Assembly (NCBI GenBank): GCA_964580815.1
Contig: CAZOLY010000013.1
Span: 1-33,584, forward strand
DNA: 33,584 bases
Source of the DNA: G020354785 sp964580815
Lineage (GTDB): Bacteria; Bacteroidota; Bacteroidia; Bacteroidales; UBA10428
Direction: 5' to 3'
Shown: one piece after another, positions 16,790 to 24,858 of the stretch
Numbering within the stretch: position 1 is the stretch's first letter
Layout: every line of letters starts with the position of its first letter
Notes under the pieces: model-generated
Database searches by the model: none
Told to the model about the DNA's origin: nothing
What the model saw: the letters and a program-made list of their open reading frames with translations, nothing else
Position numbers and translations under genes: made by a program

Positions 16790-17446
16790 TTATTTCTGCA
16801 CTTTGTTTAACAGGTTTTTGCCTTTAAACTTGCATAAATCAATCAGACCGCATTCATAACATTTTGGTTTTCTGGCCTGGCATGTATACCTGCCGTGGAG
16901 TATTAACCAGTGGTGGGCCAATGGTATGAGCTTTTCAGGGATATATTGTACAAGCTGTTTTTCAGCCCCCAGCGGGTTTTTAGCATTTATTGTCAGGCCA
17001 ATTCTGGCAGCTACCCTGAAGACATGTGTATCTACTGCGAGTGTGGGTTTGTTATATATAACTGCTGCTATAACGTTAGCCGATTTCCTTCCCACACCAG
17101 GTAATTTCTGAAGCTGATTAATATCTGAAGGAACCACTCCTTTGAATTCATTGGTCAGAGTTTTAGCCATTCCTATAAGATGTTTTGTTTTATTATTAGG
17201 ATAGGAACAACTTTTTATGAGTTCCAGTACCTCACGGGCGTCAGCGTCAGCCATATGCTGTGCAGTCGGAAATCTGTCAAGAAGGGCGGGTGTTATCATA
17301 TTTACACGCTTATCAGTACACTGGGCAGACAGGACAACTGCCACAATCAGCTCATATGCGCTATTGTATTTAAGTTCAGTTTCAGCAACGGGCATGTTCT
17401 TTTGAAAATAGTCCAGTACCTTTTTAAACCTTTCTTTTCTTGTCAT
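16790..17446 (-). CDS. nth: Endonuclease III (DNA glycosylase/AP lyase)
   Basis: Nth removes oxidised pyrimidines and cleaves the abasic site. The helix-hairpin-helix LPGVGRKSANV carries the catalytic lysine K121, and the catalytic aspartate is D139 in VDTHVFRV. The C-terminal 4Fe-4S ligands are C190, C197, C200 and C206, spaced C-x6-C-x2-C-x5-C as in the E. coli enzyme. At 218 residues it is complete. The preceding gene (17505-19463, same strand) ends 58 bp upstream; no promoter is evident in that gap, so it may be read from the upstream gene. Confidence 0.96.
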   Translation of the reverse strand: MTRKERFKKVLDYFQKNMPVAETELKYNSAYELIVAVVLSAQCTDKRVNMITPALLDRFPTAQHMADADAREVLELIKSCSYPNNKTKHLIGMAKTLTNEFKGVVPSDINQLQKLPGVGRKSANVIAAVIYNKPTLAVDTHVFRVAARIGLTINAKNPLGAEKQLVQYIPEKLIPLAHHWLILHGRYTCQARKPKCYECGLIDLCKFKGKNLLNKVQK

Positions 17447-17504
17447 AATGAATTACAGAAACAATAATTAATTACTTAATATATCAATATATGAAGCGGG
17501 TTCA

Positions 17505-19463
17505 TCATTTTTTAAACTGCTCCGCCTTTATAAAATTATCATTTGCTTTGCTTAAATTTCCCATTCTCTGGTAAGTGATTCCCAGGTTTATATATATTGT
17601 ATAGTCATCAGGATCCAAAGCAATTGCTTTTTCAAGCCAGCTTATTGATTCGTTAAACTGTCCGGATATACCATAGGCAACCCCGATGTCCTTGCATAAT
17701 TCTTTACTGTCCGGATTTATTTTAGCAGCCGCCTTGAGGTAAGTAAGTGCTTTTGAAATGTTGTTTTTATATTTTCCATACAAATTTCCAAGGTTGTAAT
17801 TTATATCGAAGCGAGCAGGATTTACTTCAAGTATTTCCTCATATAATGCAATTTTATGATCAATACTGTCACAGTTGCTCAATATTGAATTAATATTATT
17901 ATATGTTGTCTCATCAAGCGGATTTCTCTTTAGCACCTGCCTGTAATAATAAATTGACCTGTCAATATCTTTATTAAGTTCATAATGGGCATTGCCAAGC
18001 AGCCTGTATGCATCGACATAATCAGGATGTATTTTGATGGCTTTGTTAAGATACATAATTGAAAGGGTCAGATAATTATGCCTGGACTCATCATCTTTCA
18101 TATTCCGTGCTTTTTCCCATAATATTCCTCCGGCTGTACAGTTGCTTTTTGCACTGTTTGAGGATGTTTTAACATCGGTGGTAAAAAGGGTGAAATCATT
18201 TTTCCATGCCTTATTTCTGCTGATTGTCTTGCCGGAATAAAAGATTAAGATCGGAACAAGTATAATTGATATTACTACCGGATGGACCTTATTGCCAAGT
18301 ATGAGTGATAATTTATCCGTTAAATAATAAGCTGCAACAAAACAAAATCCCAAAGAAGAAAAATAGATGAATCTCTCATTCATAAAGGTGCCGACATTGA
18401 ATATTATGTTGGATACCAGAATGAGCGGTAACAAATAAAGGAATATACCATAGGATAATTTGCTCTTTGACCTGATTCCGGCTATTGTTGTAATTATGAT
18501 AAACAGGTGTATAATTATTGATATTATAACCAGCGGGTTATTGAACTGATAGAGTTTAATATGGTACGGGTAATAATCAAAAGTCAGGGGATGCGGAATG
18601 AACATTAATTTTATGTAGTTCAAAAGAGTAAAGAATATTGTTGCATATTTCTGTGATGATGATGCATGGAGGAAGGGATTATTCATCAGTTCGCCCGATA
18701 CTTCCGAATTAAATCCACCCAGGACGGTTGTCCTTATGACAAGGAATATTGCAGCAAAAATTAACAGTGGTATTGTGATTATTGCTGTTCTCTTAAGCGA
18801 GGTCCCGGTGAAAAACCAGACAGTGACGGGAATAAGTAAAACGAATATTATCGAGTTTTCTTTTGACAGAAGTGCCATGAAAAAGGAAATACTGCTTATA
18901 ACGAGGTATATAAAACTTCCTGAGTCTATATAGCTTATAACAAATGACAGGGCCCCCAGAGATAAAAGCAGGACCAGTATTTCGTCCCTGCCTTTAATAT
19001 TTGCTACAACTTCGGTGTGTACAGGATGAAAAATAAAAAGTAAAGCACATAAAAAGGGTAAGCTGAGAAAGGTATTTTTATTATTGCCGGGATCATACAA
19101 CCTGGAAAATATTCCGAGGATCAGGATACCGGTCAGGGCATACAGAATAACATTAATTATATGGCTTATTTCGGGTTTTTCCCCAAAAAGCTCATATTCA
19201 AGGGCATATGTTGCTATTGAAAGCGGACGGTACCTGCCGCCAGGCACCAGCTCTTTTTTTTCTTTAAAGAAACCTGTGAAGGAATCGGTTGTAAAAATGT
19301 CTTTTATACCGGCGATACCATTCTTTGTATATATATTTTCAGTAATTACAATAGCATCATCAAGTGCATAATCGTGATTAAAAGTATTTGCATATAATAA
19401 GACCGCCGATACAAATACTAACAGGATTCGCCCTGACTTATAATATTTTGAAATTCCAGCCAT
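17505..19463 (-). CDS. TMTC-like polytopic membrane protein with C-terminal TPR repeats
   Basis: The first 430 residues or so contain about ten hydrophobic segments, starting at ILLVFVSAVLLYAN. The first loop has the acidic motif YALDDAIVITEN, then GRYRPLSIATYALEYELFG and HPVHTEVVANIKGRDEIL, the hallmarks of the TMTC/DUF1736-type GT-C glycosyltransferase fold, in which the acidic pair is the likely catalytic site using a lipid-linked sugar donor. From about 460 to 652 there are at least five TPR units (LNKAIKIHPDYVDAYRLLG, YYRQVLKRNP, YEEILEVNPARFDINYNLG, LKAAAKINPDSKELCKDIG, LEKAIALDPDDYTIYINLG). It probably glycosylates exported proteins or a surface polymer; neither acceptor nor sugar can be told from sequence. 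Confidence 0.82.
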   Translation of the reverse strand: MAGISKYYKSGRILLVFVSAVLLYANTFNHDYALDDAIVITENIYTKNGIAGIKDIFTTDSFTGFFKEKKELVPGGRYRPLSIATYALEYELFGEKPEISHIINVILYALTGILILGIFSRLYDPGNNKNTFLSLPFLCALLFIFHPVHTEVVANIKGRDEILVLLLSLGALSFVISYIDSGSFIYLVISSISFFMALLSKENSIIFVLLIPVTVWFFTGTSLKRTAIITIPLLIFAAIFLVIRTTVLGGFNSEVSGELMNNPFLHASSSQKYATIFFTLLNYIKLMFIPHPLTFDYYPYHIKLYQFNNPLVIISIIIHLFIIITTIAGIRSKSKLSYGIFLYLLPLILVSNIIFNVGTFMNERFIYFSSLGFCFVAAYYLTDKLSLILGNKVHPVVISIILVPILIFYSGKTISRNKAWKNDFTLFTTDVKTSSNSAKSNCTAGGILWEKARNMKDDESRHNYLTLSIMYLNKAIKIHPDYVDAYRLLGNAHYELNKDIDRSIYYYRQVLKRNPLDETTYNNINSILSNCDSIDHKIALYEEILEVNPARFDINYNLGNLYGKYKNNISKALTYLKAAAKINPDSKELCKDIGVAYGISGQFNESISWLEKAIALDPDDYTIYINLGITYQRMGNLSKANDNFIKAEQFKK

Positions 19464-19537
19464 ATATAATAATAAAGTCTGCTACTATAATTAATAACAA
19501 AGCCTGGCATTATAAGAATCTAACAATTCATTGTTTT

Positions 19538-19545
19538 CAAATTTA
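19538..19545 (-). promoter_or_regulatory. Candidate -7 element for the TMTC-like gene
   Basis: On the minus strand TAAATTTG matches TAnnTTTG; the predicted transcript starts near 19531, about 68 nt before the ATG at 19463. No matching -33 TTG is seen, so confidence is low. Confidence 0.3.
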
Positions 19546-19671
19546 ATACTTCGCAAATAAATAAGGATAATTTTATTGTCAAATCTGAGCAGGAACAATT
19601 AAGTCTGATCCCTGGTTATTATTTAACCGGTTTTTCTTATTTTCACCATTTCAATTAAATATTAATGACAA

Positions 19672-20103
19672 ATGGCAGACACACAAACTTTAGCAATCAT
19701 TAAGCCCGATGCAGTTGCGAATGAATTAACAGGTCCGATTCTGGAAAAAATAAATAATGCCGGTTTCCGTATTGCTGCAATCAAATTAATAAAACTGGAT
19801 GAAATTCAGGCGCGGAAGTTCTATGCTGTCCACAGGGAAATGCCCTTTTATGATAATCTTGTTAAATTCATGATTTCCGGTCCGGTAGTTGTTGCCATAC
19901 TCGAAAAAGAAAATGCCGTTGAAGATTTTCGCAAATTAATCGGGGCAACTGATCCTGAAAAAGCTGAAAAGGGTACCATAAGAAAATTATATGCCTCGTC
20001 AGTTGAAAGAAATGCGGTTCATGGCTCAGACAGTCCGGAAAATGCTAAAATTGAATGTGATTTCTTTTTCTCCCGGATCGAGAGATTTTCAAAATATGAA
20101 TAG
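19672..20103 (+). CDS. ndk: Nucleoside diphosphate kinase
   Basis: Ndk transfers the gamma-phosphate of ATP to nucleoside diphosphates through a phosphohistidine. The catalytic histidine is H117 in NAVHGSDSPENA, the family signature. QTLAIIKPDAV at the N-terminus and MISGPVVVAILE, FRKLIGATDPEKAEKGTIRK are conserved. At 143 residues the length is normal. It stands alone on its strand, 208 bp from the divergent TMTC-like gene and converging on the DUF721 gene with a 23-bp gap. Confidence 0.97.
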   Translation: MADTQTLAIIKPDAVANELTGPILEKINNAGFRIAAIKLIKLDEIQARKFYAVHREMPFYDNLVKFMISGPVVVAILEKENAVEDFRKLIGATDPEKAEKGTIRKLYASSVERNAVHGSDSPENAKIECDFFFSRIERFSKYE

Positions 20104-20126
20104 TTGAGGGTTATTTTTAATAAGTT

Positions 20127-20417
20127 CTATTTAATCACGATTTTTTCAATTATTATTTCCCCGGCATATTTATTTAAAGCGTCTGCGATTTGCTGTCTCA
20201 TCATCATAATTTCATTTTTCACCACCGAGGAATTAAAGGATACAAAAAGTGTTTTATTCTTTATATAAATTGAGGTTGTCCGTTTAGCCACAGCTTTACC
20301 CATAAGTTCTTCCCAGTGATTTATAACCCTGGACTTATTTAGTTTATGTTTTAGTCCGGAATTTTGCAGAAATTCATCTATTATTTCACTTATTTTCCTG
20401 GTATTACTTTTTCTCAT
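20127..20417 (-). CDS. DUF721/DciA-like protein
   Basis: A small basic protein with the DUF721 pattern: MRKSNTRKISEIIDEFLQNS, VINHWEELMGKAVAKRT, LFVSFNSSVVKNEIMMMRQQ, and ALNKYAGEIIIEKIVIK. In bacteria lacking DnaC-type loaders, DciA members help load the replicative helicase; I infer that role here from family and from the tight link to recF. I chose the ATG at 20417 because it yields the usual N-terminus MRKSN; an ATG five codons earlier (20432) is also in frame. Either way it overlaps the end of recF, implying translational coupling. Confidence 0.82.
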   Translation of the reverse strand: MRKSNTRKISEIIDEFLQNSGLKHKLNKSRVINHWEELMGKAVAKRTTSIYIKNKTLFVSFNSSVVKNEIMMMRQQIADALNKYAGEIIIEKIVIK

Positions 20418-21525
20418 TGTTAATAATTTCATTGATTATACCGTCATGAATAAGGAATAACTTATAACCTGCCGGGATATCTTTTAAGACCGCCTTCATT
20501 CTTTCTTCACTTGTATGTGAAATAAATATCTGTCCGAAATTTTCATCTGAAACAAGTTTTATTATTTGCTTCACTCTTGATTCATCGAATTTATCAAAAA
20601 CATCATCAAGGAGAAGTATGGGCCTGATATTGTTTATTCCTTTGATAAAATCAAATTTTGCCAGCTTAAGAGCAACAAGATAGGTTTTTTGCTGTCCCTG
20701 CGAACCGTTCTTTTTAATATTAATTCCCTGTAAATTAAGGATCAGATCGTCTCTATGTACTCCGGTTGTAGTATATTGGAGTATTCTATCTTTTTCTTTC
20801 GATTTTTTTAGCTGGCTGGCAAAAGCGCCGTCAGCCAGTTGTGACCTGTAAATAAGCTCAACCTTTTCCTGTCCCAGGGAAATGAAATCATAATATTTTT
20901 GAAAAATGGGTACCAGCTTTTCGGCGAAGTCCACACGTTTCTTATAAATTCTCTCGGCAACCGGTATCAGCTGTTCATCATAAATTGCAAGTGTGTCTTC
21001 ATAGGAGTTATAAGATACTGCAATATCCCTAAGCAGTTTGTTTCTTTGAGATATAAGCCTGTTATATTTTATAAGGTCATTCAGGTAGTTTTTATCATAC
21101 TGAACAATAACTCCGTTAATGAATCTTCTCCTTTCTTCACTGCCTCCAAGGATAAGGTTTGAATCAGCAGGCGAGATCATGACAACTGGCAAGAGGCCTA
21201 TATGATCTGAATGCCTGGAATACTCTTTTTTATTTCTTTTAAATACTTTCCTTTTGCTTCTTTGTATGGCGCAATAAATTTCCTCCTTTTTCCCGTTCAG
21301 TATAAAATCACCCTGGATCACTGATAGTTCTTCATTATACCTGATGTTCTGAGTGTCAATAACATTAAAGTAGCTCTTGCACAGACATAAATAATGAACG
21401 GCATCGAATATATTTGTTTTACCGACACCGTTTTTCCCGATAAAGCAATTTAACCTGGAGGAAAGTTCCACATCGGCCTGAGGATAGTTTTTAAAATTTA
21501 CCAGAGAAAGCTTTTTAAGAAACAT
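20404..21525 (-). CDS. recF: DNA replication and repair protein RecF
   Basis: RecF is an SMC-like ATPase that with RecO and RecR loads RecA at single-strand gaps. N-terminal FLKKLSLVNFKNYP, Walker A GKNGVGKT at 30-37, signature GSQGQQKTYLVALKLA and Walker B PILLLDDVFDKFDESR are all present, with the D-loop histidine in IFISHTSEER. At 373 residues it is complete. It is followed by and overlaps the DUF721 gene. A divergent promoter region of 128 bp separates it from the TPR membrane protein. Confidence 0.95.
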   Translation of the reverse strand: MFLKKLSLVNFKNYPQADVELSSRLNCFIGKNGVGKTNIFDAVHYLCLCKSYFNVIDTQNIRYNEELSVIQGDFILNGKKEEIYCAIQRSKRKVFKRNKKEYSRHSDHIGLLPVVMISPADSNLILGGSEERRRFINGVIVQYDKNYLNDLIKYNRLISQRNKLLRDIAVSYNSYEDTLAIYDEQLIPVAERIYKKRVDFAEKLVPIFQKYYDFISLGQEKVELIYRSQLADGAFASQLKKSKEKDRILQYTTTGVHRDDLILNLQGINIKKNGSQGQQKTYLVALKLAKFDFIKGINNIRPILLLDDVFDKFDESRVKQIIKLVSDENFGQIFISHTSEERMKAVLKDIPAGYKLFLIHDGIINEIINNEKK

Positions 21526-21557
21526 CAGGGAATAATTGTTGATTATATATTCATTAT

Positions 21558-21565
21558 CAAAAATA
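21558..21565 (-). promoter_or_regulatory. Candidate -7 element for recF
   Basis: On the minus strand TATTTTTG matches TAnnTTTG; the predicted start near 21551 gives a leader of about 25 nt before the ATG at 21525. The nearest TTG upstream is at 15 nt rather than 19-20. Confidence 0.4.
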
Positions 21566-21590
21566 GTTTTTAATTTTTTACAAGCTTTAA

Positions 21591-21622
21591 TTTCATTAAA
21601 TATTTTAAAAAAATTACATTTG
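21591..21622 (+). promoter_or_regulatory. Candidate promoter for the TPR-ribH unit
   Basis: TACATTTG at 21615-21622 matches the -7 consensus; TTTC at 21591-21594 lies 20 nt upstream as a weak -33 element. Transcription would start near 21629, about 25 nt before the ATG at 21654. Confidence 0.5.
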
Positions 21623-21653
21623 CGTTCTGATTTGAATTAAATAACACATAATA

Positions 21654-22343
21654 ATGGCAAAAAAGAAAACATCTACAGATATTGGTTTTGAGAATGTTGA
21701 AAATGTACTTAGCAAAACTGAAAAATATATAGAGGAGAACCAGAAGAGTCTGACAATAATAGTACTTGTTATTGCTTTGATTACAGGCGCCTATCTGGGT
21801 TATAAGAAATTATACCTTGCACCTACCGAGCTGGAGGCACAATCGGAAATGTATATTGCTGAGAAATACTTTGAAAAGGACTCCTTCCGGTTAGCCCTGG
21901 AAGGAGATGGAAGCTACATGGGATTTATAGATATAATAGATGAATACGGAATAACAAAATGTGCTAATCTGGCAAATTATTATGCAGGTATCTGTTATTT
22001 TAAATTAGGGGAATACGAAGAAGCCATAGAATGTCTAAAAAAGTTTGAATCAGATGATATTATGGTTGCAACAGTAGCAGTGGGAGCTATTGGGGATTCC
22101 TATGTTGAGTTGGGGGAACTTGAAAAGGCTGTTGAATTTTATATGAAGGCTGCTGAACGTAAAAAGAATGATTTTACATCTGCATTATTTTTAAAGAAGG
22201 CGGGAATGGTTTATGAAGAACTTGACAATTATAAAAAGGCGCTGGAAGTTTATGAAAGAATTGAAACTCAGTTTCCAAAATCAGAAGAAAGCAGGGACAT
22301 AGAAAAGTATATTACACGTGTGAAGTTGAAGATAAAGACATAA
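21654..22343 (+). CDS. Single-pass membrane protein with TPR repeats (YfgM-like)
   Basis: A short cytoplasmic N-terminus (MAKKKTSTD) is followed by one transmembrane helix (SLTIIVLVIALITGAYLGY, about 39-57) and a periplasmic TPR domain with units at ANYYAGICYFKLGEYEEAIE, AIGDSYVELGELEKAVEFYM and KAGMVYEELDNYKKALEVYE. The architecture is that of YfgM/BamD-adjacent ancillary proteins that bind exported proteins near the translocon. It precedes ribH by 15 bp, and both are probably driven by the promoter at 21591-21622. Function in this lineage is unknown. Confidence 0.78.
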   Translation: MAKKKTSTDIGFENVENVLSKTEKYIEENQKSLTIIVLVIALITGAYLGYKKLYLAPTELEAQSEMYIAEKYFEKDSFRLALEGDGSYMGFIDIIDEYGITKCANLANYYAGICYFKLGEYEEAIECLKKFESDDIMVATVAVGAIGDSYVELGELEKAVEFYMKAAERKKNDFTSALFLKKAGMVYEELDNYKKALEVYERIETQFPKSEESRDIEKYITRVKLKIKT

Positions 22344-22358
22344 TTTATTCCGGATCTT

Positions 22359-22862
22359 ATGGCTACAAGTCTGAAGAATTTACCCGATTTTGACAGCGGC
22401 AAAGTGCCCAATGCTGCAAAAATGAAGATAGGCATTGTAGTTTCTGAATGGAACGGTGAGATAACAGAGGCTTTATATAATGGGGCATACGGAACTTTAA
22501 TCAGGTGCGGAGTAAAAGAAGGAAATATTCTTATTAAAACTGTTCCCGGCAGTTTTGAATTGACTTTGGGAGCCCAGTATCTGGCAGAATACGGCGAATT
22601 TGATGCAATAATATGCATAGGATGCGTAATTAAAGGTGAAACTCCCCACTTTGATTATATTTGTCAAAGTGTAACAAACGGCATCACTAATCTTAATATC
22701 AAATACAACATTCCGTTTATATTTTGTGTTCTTACAACCAACAATATTAATCAGGCAAAAGAAAGGGCAGGAGGAAAATATGGTAATAAAGGGGATGAGG
22801 CTGCTGTGGCTGCAATAAAAATGGCTGCACTTAATGACCAGGTGCGTTTGCTGAGAGGGTAA
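22359..22862 (+). CDS. ribH: 6,7-dimethyl-8-ribityllumazine synthase
   Basis: RibH condenses 5-amino-6-ribitylaminouracil with 3,4-dihydroxy-2-butanone 4-phosphate, the penultimate step of riboflavin synthesis, as a 5- or 60-mer. IGIVVSEWN at the substrate site, TVPGSFELTLGAQYL, CIGCVIKGETPHFDYI with the catalytic histidine H97, and the C-terminal RAGGKYGNKGDEAAVAA are diagnostic. At 167 residues it is complete. No other rib gene is adjacent and no FMN riboswitch-like structure is apparent upstream. Confidence 0.96.
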   Translation: MATSLKNLPDFDSGKVPNAAKMKIGIVVSEWNGEITEALYNGAYGTLIRCGVKEGNILIKTVPGSFELTLGAQYLAEYGEFDAIICIGCVIKGETPHFDYICQSVTNGITNLNIKYNIPFIFCVLTTNNINQAKERAGGKYGNKGDEAAVAAIKMAALNDQVRLLRG

Positions 22863-22916
22863 CAGGCACTTACAATCAAATAATCAATAAAATTTTATTT
22901 TATTTGAAATTATTAA

Positions 22917-22924
22917 TATATTTG
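22917..22924 (+). promoter_or_regulatory. Candidate -7 element of the efflux operon
   Basis: TATATTTG matches TAnnTTTG. The predicted start, about 22929-22931, falls within the palindrome at 22928-22944. A -33 TTTG at the usual distance is not obvious. Confidence 0.45.
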
Positions 22925-22927
22925 ACT

Positions 22928-22944
22928 ATTTGGTTTAACCAAAT
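22928..22944. promoter_or_regulatory. Palindromic operator candidate for the TetR-type regulator
   Basis: ATTTGGTT-T-AACCAAAT is a perfect inverted repeat with 8-bp arms and a 1-nt centre. It is followed by a further half site, giving a direct repeat of TGGTTTAA 14 bp apart. Placement over the predicted transcription start, 34 bp before the regulator's ATG, fits autorepression. Confidence 0.6.
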
Positions 22945-22977
22945 GGTTTAAATAATCAGTTAATAAATAAAAATGTG

Positions 22978-23595
22978 ATGAACCGCGAAAAATACTCTAC
23001 AAATACTGAAAATAAGATTATTAAAGCTGCAAGAAAAGTCTTTATTAAAGACGGTATGTCAGGGGCCCGCATGCAACATATTGCAGATGAAGCTAAAATA
23101 AGTAAAGCCCTGGTTCACTATTATTTCAGAAGCAAGGAGAAATTGTTTGACGCAGTGTTCAGATATGCATTTTTCAGGTTTGTTCCTAAAATTGAAAGCG
23201 CACTGAACTCAGATAAGCCGTTATTTGAGAAAATTGAATTATTAACCGAACAATACATGACTGCATTAATGAAAAACCAGTTTATTCCCATGTTTGTTCT
23301 CCACGAAATAAACAGTAACCCGAAGAGGCTTTATGAACTCTTAAAACAGGTCGGGATTAACCCTGAGAAGTATGTTCAGCAAATTAATCAGCAAAAGAAC
23401 AAAGGAGCTATAACAGATATAGATCCGGAGCAATTGATTATCAATATACTATCACTGTGTGTTTTCCCGGTTCTGGCAAGACCGCTGCTTCAGAGATTGT
23501 TCTTTCAAAACGACTCTAGCAAGTATAAACAATTCCTGGAATCGAGAAAGAAGGAAGTACCGAAGTTTGTTATCAATTCAATTAAAATAAAATAA
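22978..23595 (+). CDS. TetR/AcrR-family transcriptional regulator
   Basis: The N-terminal helix-turn-helix domain (about 8-55) reads KIIKAARKVFIKDGMSGARM, QHIADEAKISKALVHYYFRS and KEKLFDAVF, the standard TetR fold. The C-terminal ligand-binding half (about 60-205) is helical and lineage specific, with a proline-containing segment PVLARPLLQRLFF resembling CecR-like members. I start at the ATG 22978; a GTG one codon earlier is in frame. Its stop is 1 bp before the TolC-like gene, so it heads the efflux operon and probably represses it through the palindrome at 22928-22944. The inducer is unknown. Confidence 0.92.
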   Translation: MNREKYSTNTENKIIKAARKVFIKDGMSGARMQHIADEAKISKALVHYYFRSKEKLFDAVFRYAFFRFVPKIESALNSDKPLFEKIELLTEQYMTALMKNQFIPMFVLHEINSNPKRLYELLKQVGINPEKYVQQINQQKNKGAITDIDPEQLIINILSLCVFPVLARPLLQRLFFQNDSSKYKQFLESRKKEVPKFVINSIKIK

Positions 23596-23596
23596 A

Positions 23597-24856
23597 ATGA
23601 AATTCTTTACCGGTGTTTTATCATTAGTCTTATCAACCTGGTGTTTCAGCCAGCAGTCAGATACCTTAACAATTTTTGAATGCTATGGGTACGCTCTTAA
23701 AAATTATCCTGTTATCAGACAGAAAGAGTATATCGAAGATGCCTATATAAATAAGGTTAGGAACATAAACACTAACTGGTATCCTTCCCTTGCGTTTGGC
23801 GGGCAGACAAGCTACCAGTCAGATGTTACTGAGATATCTGTCCCGGGCATGAACCTGCCGTCACAGCCCCATGATCAATATAAGGTTTATCTTGAATTAA
23901 ACCAGTCAATATATGATGGAGGGACAAGCAGGGCAGGCAGGAAACTGGAAAGTAACAGTTGTGAAATCGATCTGCAGCAAATAGAGATCGAGCTAAATAC
24001 ACTGAAACAAAGAATTACAGGCGTTTACTTTTCAGTATTGCTGCTCGACAAACAGCATGAAATATTGAACCTGATGCTTAATGAATTAGATGAAAAGTTA
24101 ATTGTCGTTGAGTCGGGAATAAAGAACGGTGTACTGCTGCCTTCTGACAGGAGTGTTTTACAGGCAGAGATCCTTAAACTCAGGCAGAGAATTCTCGATG
24201 CGCAGCTCAGCAGGGAGTCGATGGTAACATCCCTTGGTGAACTAACCGGATTAAAACTGGACACAGGTGCTTATCTTGAACTTCCACAGGCGGGGCCCGT
24301 TTATGAAAGTACGGGACTAAGACCTGAATTCGAAATGTTTGAATTGCAGAAAAAGCAAATGGATATTAACAGCAAGTCACTGGCAACATTTAACAGGCCC
24401 AGGTTATTTGCTTTTTCTCAGGCAGGATACGGTAAACCCGGACTTAATATGCTGAATGATGAATTTGATACCTACTATTTAATCGGACTTGGTTTTACAT
24501 GGAATTTCTTCGACTGGGGAGAGACAAAAAGAAAGGAGAAAATTCTGGGCTCACAAAAGGATATCATCAATACTAAAATTGAAATATTTGAAAAAAACCT
24601 GAATATCCAGCTTGAAAATGAAATGGCTAATATTAAAAAATATGAAAAGTCTGCAGAACTTGACAGGCAAATAGTGAAATTAAGATCTGAAATTAAGGAG
24701 AGTTCATTTTCGCAACTGCAGAACGGTATTATCACATCTACTGATTTTCTTACTGAAATGAATGCTGAAGTCCAGGCAAAACTTCAGCTGGAAACTAATA
24801 TAATATTATTACAACGATCTTTATTCAACTATTTAACCTTAAAAGGAGAAATTTAA
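23597..24856 (+). CDS. TolC-family outer-membrane efflux protein
   Basis: A signal peptide (FFTGVLSLVLSTWCFSQ) precedes two repeated helix-strand-strand-helix units typical of outer-membrane efflux proteins: LTIFECYGYALKNYPVIRQK, the strand region YKVYLELNQSIYDGGTSRAG, long coiled helices to EIELNTLKQRI, and the second unit YYLIGLGFTWNFFDWGETKR with helices to its end. TolC trimers form the exit channel of tripartite pumps. At 419 residues it is near the usual length. It is 1 bp behind the regulator and 2 bp before the adaptor gene, and AAGGAG near its end probably serves that next gene. Confidence 0.9.
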   Translation: MKFFTGVLSLVLSTWCFSQQSDTLTIFECYGYALKNYPVIRQKEYIEDAYINKVRNINTNWYPSLAFGGQTSYQSDVTEISVPGMNLPSQPHDQYKVYLELNQSIYDGGTSRAGRKLESNSCEIDLQQIEIELNTLKQRITGVYFSVLLLDKQHEILNLMLNELDEKLIVVESGIKNGVLLPSDRSVLQAEILKLRQRILDAQLSRESMVTSLGELTGLKLDTGAYLELPQAGPVYESTGLRPEFEMFELQKKQMDINSKSLATFNRPRLFAFSQAGYGKPGLNMLNDEFDTYYLIGLGFTWNFFDWGETKRKEKILGSQKDIINTKIEIFEKNLNIQLENEMANIKKYEKSAELDRQIVKLRSEIKESSFSQLQNGIITSTDFLTEMNAEVQAKLQLETNIILLQRSLFNYLTLKGEI

Positions 24857-24858
24857 CA

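Noticed and set aside
22928..22944. Reading the ATTTGGTT palindrome as the ribH terminator
   Set aside because: A 1-nt centre cannot form a hairpin loop without losing base pairs, no U-tract follows, and its position over the tetR promoter favours an operator.
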